Below, in pieces: positions 62,484 to 64,000 of a stretch of 64,000 nt of DNA. A program made the translations under genes and the position numbers. The notes under the pieces were generated by a model. It was not told where the DNA came from. It ran no database searches and worked only from the letters and a program-made list of their open reading frames with translations. The stretch covers positions 25,600 to 89,599 of the forward strand of contig CAJUGD010000014.1 of assembly GCA_910586205.1 (NCBI GenBank). Reading direction: 5' to 3'. Source of the stretch: an uncultured Lachnospiraceae bacterium (GTDB lineage: Bacteria; Bacillota; Clostridia; Lachnospirales; Lachnospiraceae). Each line of letters opens with the position of its first letter. Position 1 is the first letter of the stretch.

Positions 62484-63347
62484 TGGATTCATTCGGATGT
62501 GTACAGAGAAGTGCTTTTCTGATTTGATTCCTGCCATGCTGCTTCCATTTCTCCTGGACTGTTTCCATTTATGTGAAAATGTATCCATAACTTCTGCTTC
62601 CTGCAGATACTTTTATCGTGGTTCCAGGGTTTTGGGTTTTTATGGGGTATCTGGTGTCCCAGACACCCTATCAGTTAGAAGGGGGGTGGAGATTTCAGGG
62701 GTATTTTGGAGCATGGAGATTTTTGACGCTTTTTTCATCTGTGGATACCTTTGGATTTCCTGCCGGAATCTTTTGAGTACCCGTGCCCAATCTGCGCTTT
62801 ACCCCTGGATTTCCACGGTTTTTGTTAAGGCAGCACCTAAAATGGAAGTTCATCTGCCTTCCCGCATGGATTCTTTTCTATGGGGAGTGTGCTTCTTTTT
62901 TGCGGGGAAAGGATGCCCAGGTTTTCCTGATGGAAGAAGGCTAAGCCTTCGGATGTGACAGTTTCCGTGGTCAGACCTGTTTTATGCCTGGGGTATGCGC
63001 CGCTTTCCTGGCGGGAGTTTTGTTTACTTCAGTCGGTTAAAGTGTGGGGGATGTTTAAGCCTATGTTTATTTTGGGCGGGCATTTTTAAACTTAAATGGA
63101 AACGGGCACCGAAAAGCGGCTGTTTATGCGCCTGGAGCGGCGGCTGGCAGAAACAACCAGGGGGCTGCGGATGTTTATTCCTGGTATTCCTGGGGGTATT
63201 TTTCCGCAGTTTTAGACAGCGGCTGGCGAAAAGGCAGCGATGGCAGACTGGCGTTTTAAGACGCATCTTTCGGGGGTATCTTAGTTTCCTCCCGCCAAGA
63301 TTTTTTTATATTGGAGGATAAAAAAATTCAGAAAGGAGGATGGACAT
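62484..63347. other. Gene-poor spacer after the 40-bp array
   Basis: About 860 bp, T-rich on the plus strand, with no convincing gene. Together with 61911-62483 it makes a 1.4-kb gap. Open frames here lack ribosome sites. It contains scattered GGGGTA motifs (for example 62696-62703 and, inverted, 62800-62807). Confidence 0.6.
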
Positions 63348-63818
63348 ATGGCGAAAGGCAGGAATGCGAAGTTTGGCATTGTCTATCATGACGGGGAGGT
63401 TCACGTAGTAAGGAAGATGGGGGTTCCAGAACAGAATATCGTGGGGGTAGGGCGGATGAGTGACGTGGTCAGCAGGATGTCTGCCGGGGACAGTCTTTGT
63501 GTCCCCAGCGTGAAGTCCTTTGCCTGCGGCGCATATGACTTGTTTTGTAAGCTGCAGTACCTGGCAGGCAATGGGATTGAATTCCAGTCAGGGAATGAGC
63601 GTTACCTCAGTTTTTCCGCAATAAAGCCCATGCCGCTCCCAACCAGGGAGGCGCTGCGGGATTTCGCCACACGTGAGGAGGAGTTTATCAAATGGGTGCA
63701 GTCCAGCAGGCTGGATGTGAAGTCCAAGACAATGCTGTCCAACAAAATCCGCTGGGAGTTTATGGCAAATATCGTGCTGGTGTTTGAGAATAACGGGATC
63801 AAGAAGAAGGGGAACTGA
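63348..63818 (+). CDS. Serine-recombinase-like protein lacking a visible catalytic serine
   Basis: 156 residues, ATG after AAAGGAGG. Residues ~38-85 (MSDVVSRMSAGDSLCVPSVK ... GIEFQSGNERYLSFSA) recall the second half of the resolvase/invertase catalytic domain, where GD-LVV--LDRLGR and GI-F-S--E patterns occur. The N-terminal part with the catalytic Ser and Arg pattern is not recognisable, and the C-terminus (ALRDFATREEEFIKWVQSS) is helical and basic. It may be a diverged, non-catalytic relative or an unrelated island protein. Downstream, 63819-64000 holds no clear gene start. Confidence 0.6.
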   Translation: MAKGRNAKFGIVYHDGEVHVVRKMGVPEQNIVGVGRMSDVVSRMSAGDSLCVPSVKSFACGAYDLFCKLQYLAGNGIEFQSGNERYLSFSAIKPMPLPTREALRDFATREEEFIKWVQSSRLDVKSKTMLSNKIRWEFMANIVLVFENNGIKKKGN

Positions 63819-64000
63819 TTCCCGCTTTCTGAAAGCCCCCACAGCGTCCACACTGCCCTGGACTGGCGTTTTGCCGCTGGGGTGGGTTCCGGCTTTCTGG
63901 CATATGCCAAGGAAAAAACAGGGTCTATTGGCACAGTGCCATCTACCCCTAACCTGGGTGTGGCGGTAAATGGCTTAGGGCAGGGCGTGGGCTTTGCCGG

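Noticed and set aside
62479..62958. 159-residue frame after the array
   Set aside because: No ribosome site, odd Phe/Cys-rich composition, no recognisable domain; it seems to be T-rich spacer DNA.

Overview
The window looks like the chromosome of a motile, strictly anaerobic Firmicute, most likely a Lachnospiraceae member (Clostridium cluster XIVa). The evidence is the gene complement and style: strong AGGAGG ribosome sites with several GTG/TTG starts, a Gram-positive flagellar cluster with FlbD, FliY-type switch protein, CheC/CheD/CheV, rubrerythrin, ATP-type PEP carboxykinase with pyruvate phosphate dikinase, and secreted proteins with choline-binding-like repeats. The species cannot be named from the sequence alone.

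Region 1 (1-24.1 kb, all +) is one long flagellar/chemotaxis operon: fliF(3' end)-fliG-fliH-fliI-fliJ-fliK-flgD-TIGR02530-flgE-flbD-motA-motB-fliM-cheY-flgC-fliY-fliO-fliP-fliQ-fliR-flhB-flhA-fliA-flgF/G pair-cheC-cheD-cheV. No convincing terminator is seen before about 24.1 kb. It encodes the switch, export apparatus, hook, stator and sigma-28. fliL, flhF and flhG are absent from their usual places, and a flgC-like gene lies between cheY and fliY.

Region 2 (24.1-36.1 kb, +) holds a secreted cell-wall-binding protein with a strong terminator, a two-gene unit of a small unknown protein plus a 1,718-residue DUF4132-type protein, a DHH phosphoesterase, and purE-purM-purN-purD.

Region 3 (36.1-44.2 kb, mixed strands) is an accessory stretch of single genes with their own promoters and hairpins: a lipoprotein nuclease, VOC protein, stalk-domain protein, TetR/DUF4180, WYL regulator with zinc-ribbon protein, rubrerythrin, GNAT, TauE/SafE and a C_GCAxxG_C_C protein. 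It carries a 67-bp direct repeat and a MITE-like palindrome.

Region 4 (44.2-52.4 kb) is core carbon and pyrimidine metabolism: pckA, a HAD phosphatase, pyrBI (divergent), a DJ-1 protein, and ppdK with a long structured leader.

Region 5 (52.4-64 kb) looks like a genomic island. It has an AT-rich orphan D12-class adenine methyltransferase, a strongly structured ~340-nt RNA candidate with its own promoter and terminator, two adjacent secreted repeat proteins, a DUF262 protein, an amidoligase plus gamma-glutamylcyclotransferase pair behind an unknown gene, a serine-recombinase-like fragment, long gene-poor spacers, and three different repeat arrays. The RNA candidate and the amidoligase/cyclotransferase unit are the best leads for undescribed biology. 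No rRNA, tRNA, CRISPR array or complete insertion sequence was seen.
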